Source: Echinicola jeungdonensis (GTDB lineage: Bacteria > Bacteroidota > Bacteroidia > Cytophagales > Cyclobacteriaceae). Taken from it: DNA of 64,000 nucleotides. Positions 55,630-64,000 of this stretch are shown piece by piece. Positions within the stretch are counted from its first letter, which is position 1. Each line of letters starts with the position of its first letter. The notes below the pieces were generated by a model. The model had not been told where the DNA came from and did not search any database. It was given only the letters and a program-made list of their open reading frames with translations. The position numbers and the translations under genes are program-made. The stretch covers positions 930,001 to 994,000 of the forward strand of contig NZ_JAUFQT010000002.1 in assembly GCF_030409905.1 (NCBI RefSeq), read 5' to 3'.

Positions 55630-55905
55630 ATGGAAAAAGAATCTGAAAACGAATTGATCGTTAGGGATTATTTGGCCCGTCAAAGAACGAAATTGGCAAA
55701 TGACCGAACCTTATTAAGCTATATAAGGACTAGCCTATATTTCCTGGTAAGTGGCACAGCCCTGGTCAAAGTAGAGGATTTGGCAAATATCAAAGAGTTT
55801 GGTTACCTTTCCTTTGGGATAAGTTTTGTTTTTTTTGTGATGGGCATTACAAATTTCTTTACCATAAGAAGGAAAATCAAAAAAGGTCATTACGCAAGGA
55901 TGTAG
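55630..55905 (+). CDS. DUF202 membrane protein
   Basis: A 91-residue membrane protein of the DUF202 (YidH) family. It begins with a hydrophilic helix ending LANDRTLLSYIRTSLYF, typical of the family, followed by two membrane helices. Function is unknown. It is encoded 10 nt before the SLC13 transporter gene and may serve as its small accessory subunit, but that is inferred from position. Confidence 0.85.
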   Translation: MEKESENELIVRDYLARQRTKLANDRTLLSYIRTSLYFLVSGTALVKVEDLANIKEFGYLSFGISFVFFVMGITNFFTIRRKIKKGHYARM

Positions 55906-55915
55906 ATAAGGATTT

Positions 55916-57697
55916 ATGACACTGGATATCATCATTGTTTTTATCATCATTGGTTTAGCAATATTTCTGTTTTTTTCAGAAAAACTATCCATTGATACCA
56001 TTTCTATTTTAGTAATGGTACTTTTTATGCTTACGGGAGTTTTAAACTTTGAAGAGGCAGTTTCTGGGTTTAGCAATTCAGCTACCATCACCGTGGGGGC
56101 CATGTTTGTCATAAGTGCTGCCGTTTTTAAAACTGGATCCCTCAACAGCATTAACCTTATTTTTTTGAGGATGAGCCGAAAAAACGAGTTCCTTTTTTTA
56201 CTGACCCTTATGACAATTTCTGGGCTTTTGTCTGCATTCATTAATGATACCGCCGTTGTTGCTTTGTTAATGCCTACCTTATTAAGAATTTCAAAAGACA
56301 CCAACATCCCTCCTTCCAAATTACTTATGCCTCTTTCATTTGGGGCTTTGATGGGTGGAGTTTGTACCTTGATCGGTACCAGTACTAATATCCTGGTAAG
56401 TGGTATTGCTGAAAACAATGGTTTGAAGCCTTTTTCCATTTTTGAAATGAGCGGGATGGGAATAATCTTTTTAATTTCAGGGGTGGCTTATATGCTAACT
56501 ATAGGGCGTTTGTTGGTTCCCTCCAGACAACCCTCGAGGGACCTTTCAGAAACCTTTGACCTTGGTGATTATATTACCGAAATTTTTGTTGGGGAAAAAT
56601 TCGAAGACATTGGCACCTCTATTATTACTTCCAAACTTTTCAATGATTATAATGTGGAAGCCATTCAAATCATCCGGGAAAATGGAGAGGTGATCAATGC
56701 TTACAAATATACCGTCATCAGGAAAAACGATACCATCCGGATTAGTTGTGATAAAGAAACGCTAAACCATATCAAAAACACCCCCGGCATTGAGTTAAAA
56801 GTAGATCTTAAGTTCAAGGATGAAGATTTTAAATCCCAAGGCTACAAATTATATGAGATGGTTGTGCCCCCCAACTCAATTCTGGTCAACAACACAATCA
56901 AATCCATTAATTTCAGGGCAACTTATCCGGGCATGACCGTGCTTGGCATTCGGCACAGAAATGATATTCTAAAGAAAAAACTTAAGCACACCAAGTTATC
57001 CGCTGGAGATGTATTATTGGTCCGTGGTGATGAGGAAGTTATCAACAGGATAAAAGGAAGCGAAAACTTGCTGATTATATCTGAAAATTCCACCCAGAAA
57101 GTGAATTGGATAAAAATTATTCAGACCATGGCCATTGTCATTGGGGTGGTGAGTACTGCAGCCTTTAATATTTTTCCTATTTCCATCACAGCAATTGCAG
57201 GGGTTATTCTCCTGGTTATAATTAAATCAATAAATACTGAGGAAGCTTATAGGTCGGTTGATTGGAAAGTCATATTTATGTTGGCAGGAATTCTTTCTAT
57301 GGGCACCGCTTTGGAAAAAACGGGGGGGGCTACCTTATTGGCAGATTTCATCGTTAACCAAATAGGGAATTATGGGCCCCAATTGGTTATGAGTATGGTA
57401 TTTGGCATCACTTTTTTAACGACCAATGTGATGTCCAATAATGCCACCGCTGCCCTGTTGGCACCTATTGCCATTTCCATAGCCCAAGCTATGGAAGTTA
57501 GCGACAGGCCATTTCTAATGGCTGTTACTTTTGGAGCTTCCCTCAGCTTTATGACTCCCATGGGTTACCAGACAAATACCATGATCTTTACTCCAGGCAA
57601 TTATAAATTCATCGATTACCTTAAAGTTGGCACCCCCTTAAATTTGTTATACTGGATTTTAGCCACCATTTGTATTCCTATATTTTTCCCATTTTAA
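55916..57697 (+). CDS. SLC13-family transporter with TrkA-C domains
   Basis: A 593-residue secondary transporter of the SLC13/DASS (CitT, SAC1-like) group. It has two membrane halves (about 1-200 and 395-593) joined by two cytosolic TrkA-C (RCK-C) domains (about 215-295 and 300-385). The repeated Ser-Asn-Thr-type motifs are seen in FINDTAVVALLMPT, IGTSTNILV and in TTNVMSNNATAALLAP and MTPMGYQTNTMIF. Substrates of this group are sulfate, phosphate, dicarboxylates or others; TrkA-C containing members are often sulfate or sulfonate carriers. It is co-transcribed with DUF202. Confidence 0.9.
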   Translation: MTLDIIIVFIIIGLAIFLFFSEKLSIDTISILVMVLFMLTGVLNFEEAVSGFSNSATITVGAMFVISAAVFKTGSLNSINLIFLRMSRKNEFLFLLTLMTISGLLSAFINDTAVVALLMPTLLRISKDTNIPPSKLLMPLSFGALMGGVCTLIGTSTNILVSGIAENNGLKPFSIFEMSGMGIIFLISGVAYMLTIGRLLVPSRQPSRDLSETFDLGDYITEIFVGEKFEDIGTSIITSKLFNDYNVEAIQIIRENGEVINAYKYTVIRKNDTIRISCDKETLNHIKNTPGIELKVDLKFKDEDFKSQGYKLYEMVVPPNSILVNNTIKSINFRATYPGMTVLGIRHRNDILKKKLKHTKLSAGDVLLVRGDEEVINRIKGSENLLIISENSTQKVNWIKIIQTMAIVIGVVSTAAFNIFPISITAIAGVILLVIIKSINTEEAYRSVDWKVIFMLAGILSMGTALEKTGGATLLADFIVNQIGNYGPQLVMSMVFGITFLTTNVMSNNATAALLAPIAISIAQAMEVSDRPFLMAVTFGASLSFMTPMGYQTNTMIFTPGNYKFIDYLKVGTPLNLLYWILATICIPIFFPF

Positions 57698-57739
57698 TAT
57701 TTTTTGGTCCACCATTAAGTGGTAACATTTAATATTTAA

Positions 57740-57747
57740 TATTTTTG
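57740..57747 (+). promoter_or_regulatory. Possible -7 element for the TerC gene
   Basis: TATTTTTG matches TAnnTTTG, 18 nt before the chosen TTG start. The -33 TTTG at usual spacing is missing. Confidence 0.35.
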
Positions 57748-57764
57748 CCCAAAATTCAGGGACA

Positions 57765-58748
57765 TTGGAATATTTGCAAAAAGAGGGGTTCACCATAATC
57801 GGGTTTATCATCATCATATTAAGTTTGCTTTTGGCAGACCTTTTCCTTTTTAACAGAAAAGCCCATAAGGTTCAGGTAAAAGAAGCTTTATTCTGGTCTG
57901 CAGTTTGGATAGGCTTTGGACTATTGTTTGGGGTATATATCTATTTGGATTTAGGGTCGGAAAAAGCCTCCCAATATTACACTGCATTTTTGATCGAAAA
58001 AGCCTTAAGTGTGGACAATCTTTTTGTGTTTATCATGGTGTTTCGCTTCTTTAAAGTGCCCGATATTTATCAGCACAAAGTCCTTTTTTATGGTATACTA
58101 GGGGCAATTTTCATGAGGGCAATTTTTATCTTTTTTGGGGTAACCCTTATAGAATACAGTTACCTTCCAGCTTTTGAATTTGCAGGACAAAGGATTCATA
58201 TTAATCTTGTCATGACCTTATTTGGGGCTTTTTTGGTTTATGCAGGCTGGAAGTCCTGGCAGGAAGAGGATGAAGAACAAAAGGATTATTCCAATTCCAT
58301 AGGCACCAAAATCATCCATAGATTGTTTAGGGTGAGTCCCGAATTCCATAAAGACCGTTTCTTTGTAAAAATCCACGGAAAACGGTGGGCTACCCAATTG
58401 CTTGTAGTGGTTGCGGTAATTGAATTCACCGATTTGCTTTTTGCAGTGGACTCCATTCCCGCTATTTTTGCTGTTTCCAATGACCCCATTATCCTTTATA
58501 CTTCCAATATCTTTGCCATCTTGGGATTAAGGGCTCTTTACTTTTTATTGGCCAATGCTTTCGATATGTTCCAATACCTAAAATATGGATTAGCCATTAT
58601 TCTTGTATTTATTGGGGCTAAAATGGTTTTATCCTCCTTTCTCCATATTTCCTCACTTTACTCTTTATCAGTTGTAATTGGGATTCTTTTTTGCAGTATG
58701 ATGCTATCCATAAATAAATACAGATTGCAAAAAGCCAGTGAAAACTAA
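57765..58748 (+). CDS. TerC/Alx-family membrane protein
   Basis: A 327-residue integral membrane protein of the TerC/Alx family with about nine helices. Typical acidic motifs in helices are present: LIEKALSVDNLFVF and LLFAVDSIPAIFAVSNDP. Family members are linked to manganese export and to tellurite or alkaline tolerance. The start is TTG at 57765 preceded by AGGGA at 5 nt; there is no ATG in frame between the upstream stop codon (57723) and the first helix, which decides the start. Confidence 0.9.
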   Translation: MEYLQKEGFTIIGFIIIILSLLLADLFLFNRKAHKVQVKEALFWSAVWIGFGLLFGVYIYLDLGSEKASQYYTAFLIEKALSVDNLFVFIMVFRFFKVPDIYQHKVLFYGILGAIFMRAIFIFFGVTLIEYSYLPAFEFAGQRIHINLVMTLFGAFLVYAGWKSWQEEDEEQKDYSNSIGTKIIHRLFRVSPEFHKDRFFVKIHGKRWATQLLVVVAVIEFTDLLFAVDSIPAIFAVSNDPIILYTSNIFAILGLRALYFLLANAFDMFQYLKYGLAIILVFIGAKMVLSSFLHISSLYSLSVVIGILFCSMMLSINKYRLQKASEN

Positions 58749-58809
58749 AAAACCCCATAAAATATGGTAAGTTTTTTGTAGTTTGAATTTCCAATCAATT
58801 CATTAGACC

Positions 58810-59019
58810 ATGAAAATATTAGGAGTTGTTTTAATAGTTTTAGGGATCATCATGTTCATCATAACCGGGGTTTCTTACACTACCGAAGAAAAGATTATTG
58901 ATGCAGGTCCCATTCAATTAAGTACTGAAAAAGAAAAAGACATCAACTGGCCACCTTACGCCGGTGGGATTTCAATTGCCGCAGGCATCATTGTTTTGGC
59001 CTTATCGCGCAAAAAATAA
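58810..59019 (+). CDS. Small two-helix membrane protein
   Basis: A 69-residue protein with helices at about 4-25 and 49-66, a short polar loop (YTTEEKIIDAGPIQLSTEKEKD) and a basic C-terminus. Similar small proteins are widespread in Bacteroidota and other bacteria with no known function. It has a spacer of 61 bp to the TerC gene and of 138 bp to ppx. It is probably real because of the membrane-protein pattern and good start context. Confidence 0.7.
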   Translation: MKILGVVLIVLGIIMFIITGVSYTTEEKIIDAGPIQLSTEKEKDINWPPYAGGISIAAGIIVLALSRKK

Positions 59020-59157
59020 ATTGATGGGGTGAAATTCCCCTCTTTTTATTTTACATTTATAACCTTAAAAACCTCGTTAATCATTGGGCACAAAAACATG
59101 CAAGCCCATGAAATTTTATATCGGGGAAAAGTTTAAACGTAACTAAGAAAGAGACCT

Positions 59158-60048
59158 TTGAAATTAGCAGCTGTAGACATTGGATCCAATGCCATTAGAT
59201 TGCAAATCACTCACGTCACCCATTACAATGGCAATATCAATTTTAAAAAATTAGAATATGTAAGGTTTCCCCTGAGGCTGGGGATGGATGTCTTTCATGA
59301 CAAAAGAATCAGCGACCCAAATAGGAGAAAGTTTGTTAAGCTTATGAAGGCTTTTAAGCTTTTGATTGACCTGTATGAAGTGGATGATTATATGGTTTGT
59401 GCCACTTCGGCAATGAGGGAATCTGAAAATGGCCGGGATATCGCTGAGGAAGTCAAACAGGACATAGGCCTTAAAATTCAAATCATTGACGGGAACAAGG
59501 AGGCCGACCTGATCAATATTGCCCTATGGAATTATATTGATAACAAATCTTATCTCCATGTGGATGTAGGTGGTGGTAGCACCGAGCTAAACATTTACAC
59601 CAACCAGAAAAAAATTGCCAGCAAATCATTTAAAATAGGGTCAGTTCGAACCTTGGATGAGGATGTTTCTCCTAAAGTATGGAAAAGCATGAGGGATTTT
59701 ATTCATGAAAACATTGACCTGAAACACAAAATCACCTGCATTGGCACAGGGGGAAATATCAACAAGGTTTTTGAACTTACCAAACCCCGGAAAAACAAAC
59801 GCTACTTAGACATTGCCAAAATCCAGGAAATAAAATCCTATCTGGAAGGTTTTAGCTATGAGGAAAGGGTCAATGTACTCAACCTCAATCCCGACCGGGC
59901 AGATGTCATCATCCCTGCTTCGAATATTTACCTGGCAGCTATGGAAGCTGCCAAAGCCAGTAAAATGATCGTCCCGGATGTGGGCTTAAAAGATGGGGTA
60001 ATGAATGTTTTATTTGAAAGAAATCAAGTAAAAAAGCCCATTATTTAA
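59158..60048 (+). CDS. ppx: Exopolyphosphatase (Ppx/GppA family)
   Basis: A 296-residue ASKHA-fold phosphatase that hydrolyses polyphosphate or pppGpp. The N-terminal phosphate loop DIGSNAIRLQI and the second loop HVDVGGGSTELNI are intact, and GTGGNINKV follows. It is the short form without a C-terminal HD domain. The start is a TTG at 59158, because the conserved sequence KLAAVDIGSNA begins at once and no ATG is upstream in frame. It converges on ppk: the two stop codons overlap within one terminator. A polyphosphate role is supported by that neighbour. Confidence 0.92.
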   Translation: MKLAAVDIGSNAIRLQITHVTHYNGNINFKKLEYVRFPLRLGMDVFHDKRISDPNRRKFVKLMKAFKLLIDLYEVDDYMVCATSAMRESENGRDIAEEVKQDIGLKIQIIDGNKEADLINIALWNYIDNKSYLHVDVGGGSTELNIYTNQKKIASKSFKIGSVRTLDEDVSPKVWKSMRDFIHENIDLKHKITCIGTGGNINKVFELTKPRKNKRYLDIAKIQEIKSYLEGFSYEERVNVLNLNPDRADVIIPASNIYLAAMEAAKASKMIVPDVGLKDGVMNVLFERNQVKKPII

Positions 60049-60060
60049 TGGGCTTTTTTG
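60031..60060. terminator. Bidirectional terminator shared by ppx and ppk
   Basis: Stem AAAAAGCCCATTA / TAATGGGCTTTTT (60031-60043 and 60046-60058) with a 2-nt loop. The TAA stop codons of ppx (60046-60048, plus) and ppk (60045-60047, minus) both fall in it, so the hairpin serves both converging genes. Confidence 0.9.
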
Positions 60061-62237
60061 GTTTCTTCTGTCTCCTCGGCTTCCTCAATAGATTTCACCT
60101 CAGATTCAATTAACTGAACCTTATCTATTATTTCCTGGGTCACATGAAAAAACTCATGGTGAATATTAAATTCCTCCTCCCCTTCTTTTGGTTCTTTGGC
60201 CACATAAGTCCCATCCTCTAACATCCTGTAGGAATTGATATTATCTTTTAGATTGTAAGCAAGGATATTCATCAGTTGCTTTTCAAGGTTTTCATCCTGG
60301 ACCCTAAACAAGGATTCCAAACGCTTTTCAAAGCTCCTTACCATCATATCCGCACTTCCGACATAAGTCCTGGTGTCTCCATTATTATGAAAATGGTATA
60401 TCCTGGAATGTTCCAGAAAATCCCCGACGATAGAATACACTTCAATATTATCACTCAGGCCCTTCCTTCCAGGACGAAGACAGCAAATCCCACGGACAAT
60501 TAACTTAATGGGAACTCCCGATTGGGAAGCCCGGTATAAGGCATAAATGATCTCACTGTCCTCTAAACTGTTTACCTTGATAAAAATACCACAAGGCAAG
60601 CCCTTTCTAGCATGTTCAGCTTCATCTTCTATAAATTTGATTAACTGACTCCGCATTCCCATAGGAGCCGTAATCAGATTTTTGTAAGTAGAAGGCATGG
60701 AATGGCCGGTGATTACATTAAAGAATTCTGACACGTCATTGGCCAGGACTTCATTTGTGGTCAATAGCCCCAAATCCGTATAAAGCCTTGACGTATCCTC
60801 ATTATAATTTCCGGAACCAAGGTGGACATAACGGGTTACTTTGTTTTCATCTTTCCTGACAACCAGAAGCAATTTAGTATGGGTTTTGAAATTACTGACC
60901 CCGTAAATCACAAAACACCCCGCCTTTTGGAGTTTTTTAGCCTCCTGAATATTATTTTCCTCATCGAATCTTGCCTTTACCTCGAAAAGAACAGAAACGT
61001 GTTTTCCATTTTCCACTGCTTTTAGCAAAGCATGGGTAACACTGGAATGTTTGGCAAGACGGTAAATGGTCATTTTAATAGCCATCACATTAGGATCCTC
61101 AGCTGCCTTTTCCAGCAAATTCAAGATGGGGCTTATACTGTTGTAAGGATGGTGAAGTAATACATCCTTTTGTTTTAACACTTGGAAAATATCCTGGGAC
61201 CCCGCCTCCGGATAGGATACCGGAGGAACCGGATAAGGCATTTGGGGAATTTTATCCTTGAACCGTTTATGCCCAATAATCTGCCAAAAGCTGGTAAAAT
61301 CAAGCATACTCCTCCGGTCCACCATAAAGATCCCGTCATCCATGATGTTCCAACGATCTTTCAGAAGATTGATCATCCAGCGGCTATAGCCTTCCTCAAT
61401 TTCAATCCGAACCACCCGGCCGGTTTTCCGCTCATTTAATTTTCTTTTTACCTCCTCCAAAAAATTGGAATCCATATCCTCACTTTCCTCCAAGGTAAAA
61501 TCCCCGTTTCGGGTTATCCTAAAAAGGTTAATGGACTCTATAATGACATTTCTAAATAGAGAAACGATGTGCTCTCTTATGACTTCCTCAATAGGAACAA
61601 AAATCACCGAATCTCCTCTTTCAATCTCAAAGAACCGGGGGATATTAGAAGGGATTTGAACAAAAGAAAGCTTTCTATTGTCCTTTTTATCCCCTGGATT
61701 GATCGTCACTACTCCAAAAATAAGGAGCTTGTTCATCAAGATGGGAAAGGTATGGTAGCCATCAAAAACCATGGGAGTGAGCATGGGGTATACTGCTTTA
61801 TGGAAATATTCCTTTATGTACTCCTGCTCCTCTATTTTCAGGTTTTTGACATTGCTTAGGATAAACCCTTCGGCTTTGGTTTTAGGTAGAATTTCTCCCA
61901 TAAAATGGGAGTGCTGCTTTTTATGAAATTCTTGGGAATCCTCCATCAACTTGGCCTTGAAAGGTTCTTCCCTTAACCCAGAGTAATCTATTCTTTCTTT
62001 ATCATAATCAAGGTAATTATACAAAGACCCTACCCGGATCATAAAAAATTCATCTAGGTTAGAGGCAGTGATGGCCATAAATTTGAGTTTTTCGAAAATC
62101 GATCTACTCTCTTTTTTAGACTGATCCAGTACCCGGTCATTAAATTTTAACCAACTCAAATCCCGACTTATCAGGTCACTGCTATCTATTTTGCCTTCAA
62201 ATCTATTTTTTTGAATTAATTCCATTTCCTTAAACAC
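60045..62237 (-). CDS. ppk1: Polyphosphate kinase 1
   Basis: A 730-residue PPK1, which builds polyphosphate from ATP. The N-terminal domain shows SRDLSWLKFNDRVLDQ and ASNLDEFFMIRVGSLY; the catalytic histidines sit in KTHTKLLLVVR (autophosphorylated His) and IYHFHNNGDTRTYVGSADM. The C-terminus has an acidic tail (EAEETEETKKAH). Length is normal. The second ATG at 62225 (MELIQKN) is an alternative start. Convergent with ppx; transcription stops in the shared hairpin. Confidence 0.95.
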   Translation of the reverse strand: MFKEMELIQKNRFEGKIDSSDLISRDLSWLKFNDRVLDQSKKESRSIFEKLKFMAITASNLDEFFMIRVGSLYNYLDYDKERIDYSGLREEPFKAKLMEDSQEFHKKQHSHFMGEILPKTKAEGFILSNVKNLKIEEQEYIKEYFHKAVYPMLTPMVFDGYHTFPILMNKLLIFGVVTINPGDKKDNRKLSFVQIPSNIPRFFEIERGDSVIFVPIEEVIREHIVSLFRNVIIESINLFRITRNGDFTLEESEDMDSNFLEEVKRKLNERKTGRVVRIEIEEGYSRWMINLLKDRWNIMDDGIFMVDRRSMLDFTSFWQIIGHKRFKDKIPQMPYPVPPVSYPEAGSQDIFQVLKQKDVLLHHPYNSISPILNLLEKAAEDPNVMAIKMTIYRLAKHSSVTHALLKAVENGKHVSVLFEVKARFDEENNIQEAKKLQKAGCFVIYGVSNFKTHTKLLLVVRKDENKVTRYVHLGSGNYNEDTSRLYTDLGLLTTNEVLANDVSEFFNVITGHSMPSTYKNLITAPMGMRSQLIKFIEDEAEHARKGLPCGIFIKVNSLEDSEIIYALYRASQSGVPIKLIVRGICCLRPGRKGLSDNIEVYSIVGDFLEHSRIYHFHNNGDTRTYVGSADMMVRSFEKRLESLFRVQDENLEKQLMNILAYNLKDNINSYRMLEDGTYVAKEPKEGEEEFNIHHEFFHVTQEIIDKVQLIESEVKSIEEAEETEETKKAH

Positions 62238-62295
62238 CTTTCTGTACGGTTTTTAAATAATAAAAAATGTTCCAAAATTACCGGAAAGTAAAACG

Positions 62296-62317
62296 AAAAA
62301 GGGGCTAATCGCCCCTT
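62296..62317 (-). terminator. gyrB terminator
   Basis: Stem AAAAAGGGGC / GCCCCTT (62296-62305 and 62311-62317), loop TAATC, with an A-run that becomes T on the minus strand; located 25 nt after the gyrB stop codon. Confidence 0.85.
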
Positions 62318-62341
62318 GAGTTTCTTATACGTCCTTGACCA

Positions 62342-64000
<1,659 letters not shown>

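Noticed and set aside
55735..56439. A 234-codon minus-strand frame
   Set aside because: It lies antisense to the DUF202 and SLC13 genes, which have clear family motifs; the antisense product is basic and low-complexity.

Overview
The window looks like chromosomal DNA of a Bacteroidota member, most likely order Cytophagales and perhaps Cyclobacteriaceae. That placement is inferred, not searched. The supports are: type IX secretion (T9SS) sorting domains of both kinds, a PorP/SprF-type membrane protein, a TonB receptor with an N-terminal carboxypeptidase-like domain, Bacteroidota-restricted families (DUF4856, DUF4301, DUF3078, HTTM), AT-rich spacers, and two upstream regions with the -33/-7 promoter pattern TTTG-N19/20-TAnnTTTG. 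No rRNA, CRISPR array, prophage or insertion sequence was seen. Both ends cut genes: a Zn/Cd P1B ATPase on the left and gyrB on the right.

Layout. 0-9 kb: P1B ATPase end, a molybdate-type ABC transporter (TOBE protein, ModB, ModC) with no ModA beside it, ureohydrolase, SixA phosphatase, topA, sirtuin, pirin. 9-20 kb: a T9SS surface locus with a 2996-residue adhesin built from two tandem repeat arrays, its PorP/SprF partner, a tail-collar protein and an uncharacterised protein. 20.8-26.9 kb: a tightly packed four-gene operon (DUF4856 lipoprotein, imelysin, HTTM membrane protein, FecA-like TonB receptor), probably for iron or another metal. 27-34 kb: surE, a secreted unknown, ribBA, dnaG, mrp and a NifU-domain gene. 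34-40 kb: M43 metalloprotease, PASTA protein, T9SS cargo, rhodanese. 40-43 kb: site-2 protease, HAD hydrolase, a tRNA with CAU anticodon and a GIY-YIG nuclease gene enclosed between that tRNA and a broken copy of its 3' part. 43-52.5 kb: small lipoprotein, transglutaminase-like lipoprotein, erythromycin-esterase homologue, DUF892 protein, a GH2 beta-galactosidase pseudogene with four lesions, an SDR-like protein, and a membrane protein coupled to a GH25 lysozyme. 52.7-64 kb: DUF4301, DUF3078, DUF202 plus SLC13 transporter, TerC, a small membrane protein, convergent ppx and ppk sharing one terminator, and gyrB.

The best candidate for something undescribed is the tRNA / GIY-YIG / tRNA-fragment unit at 42194-42706. 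A 36-nt direct repeat of the tRNA 3' end flanks the nuclease gene, and the downstream copy carries a perfect 18-nt palindrome in place of the anticodon. The four-gene metal-uptake operon and the repeat-built adhesin are the next most interesting.
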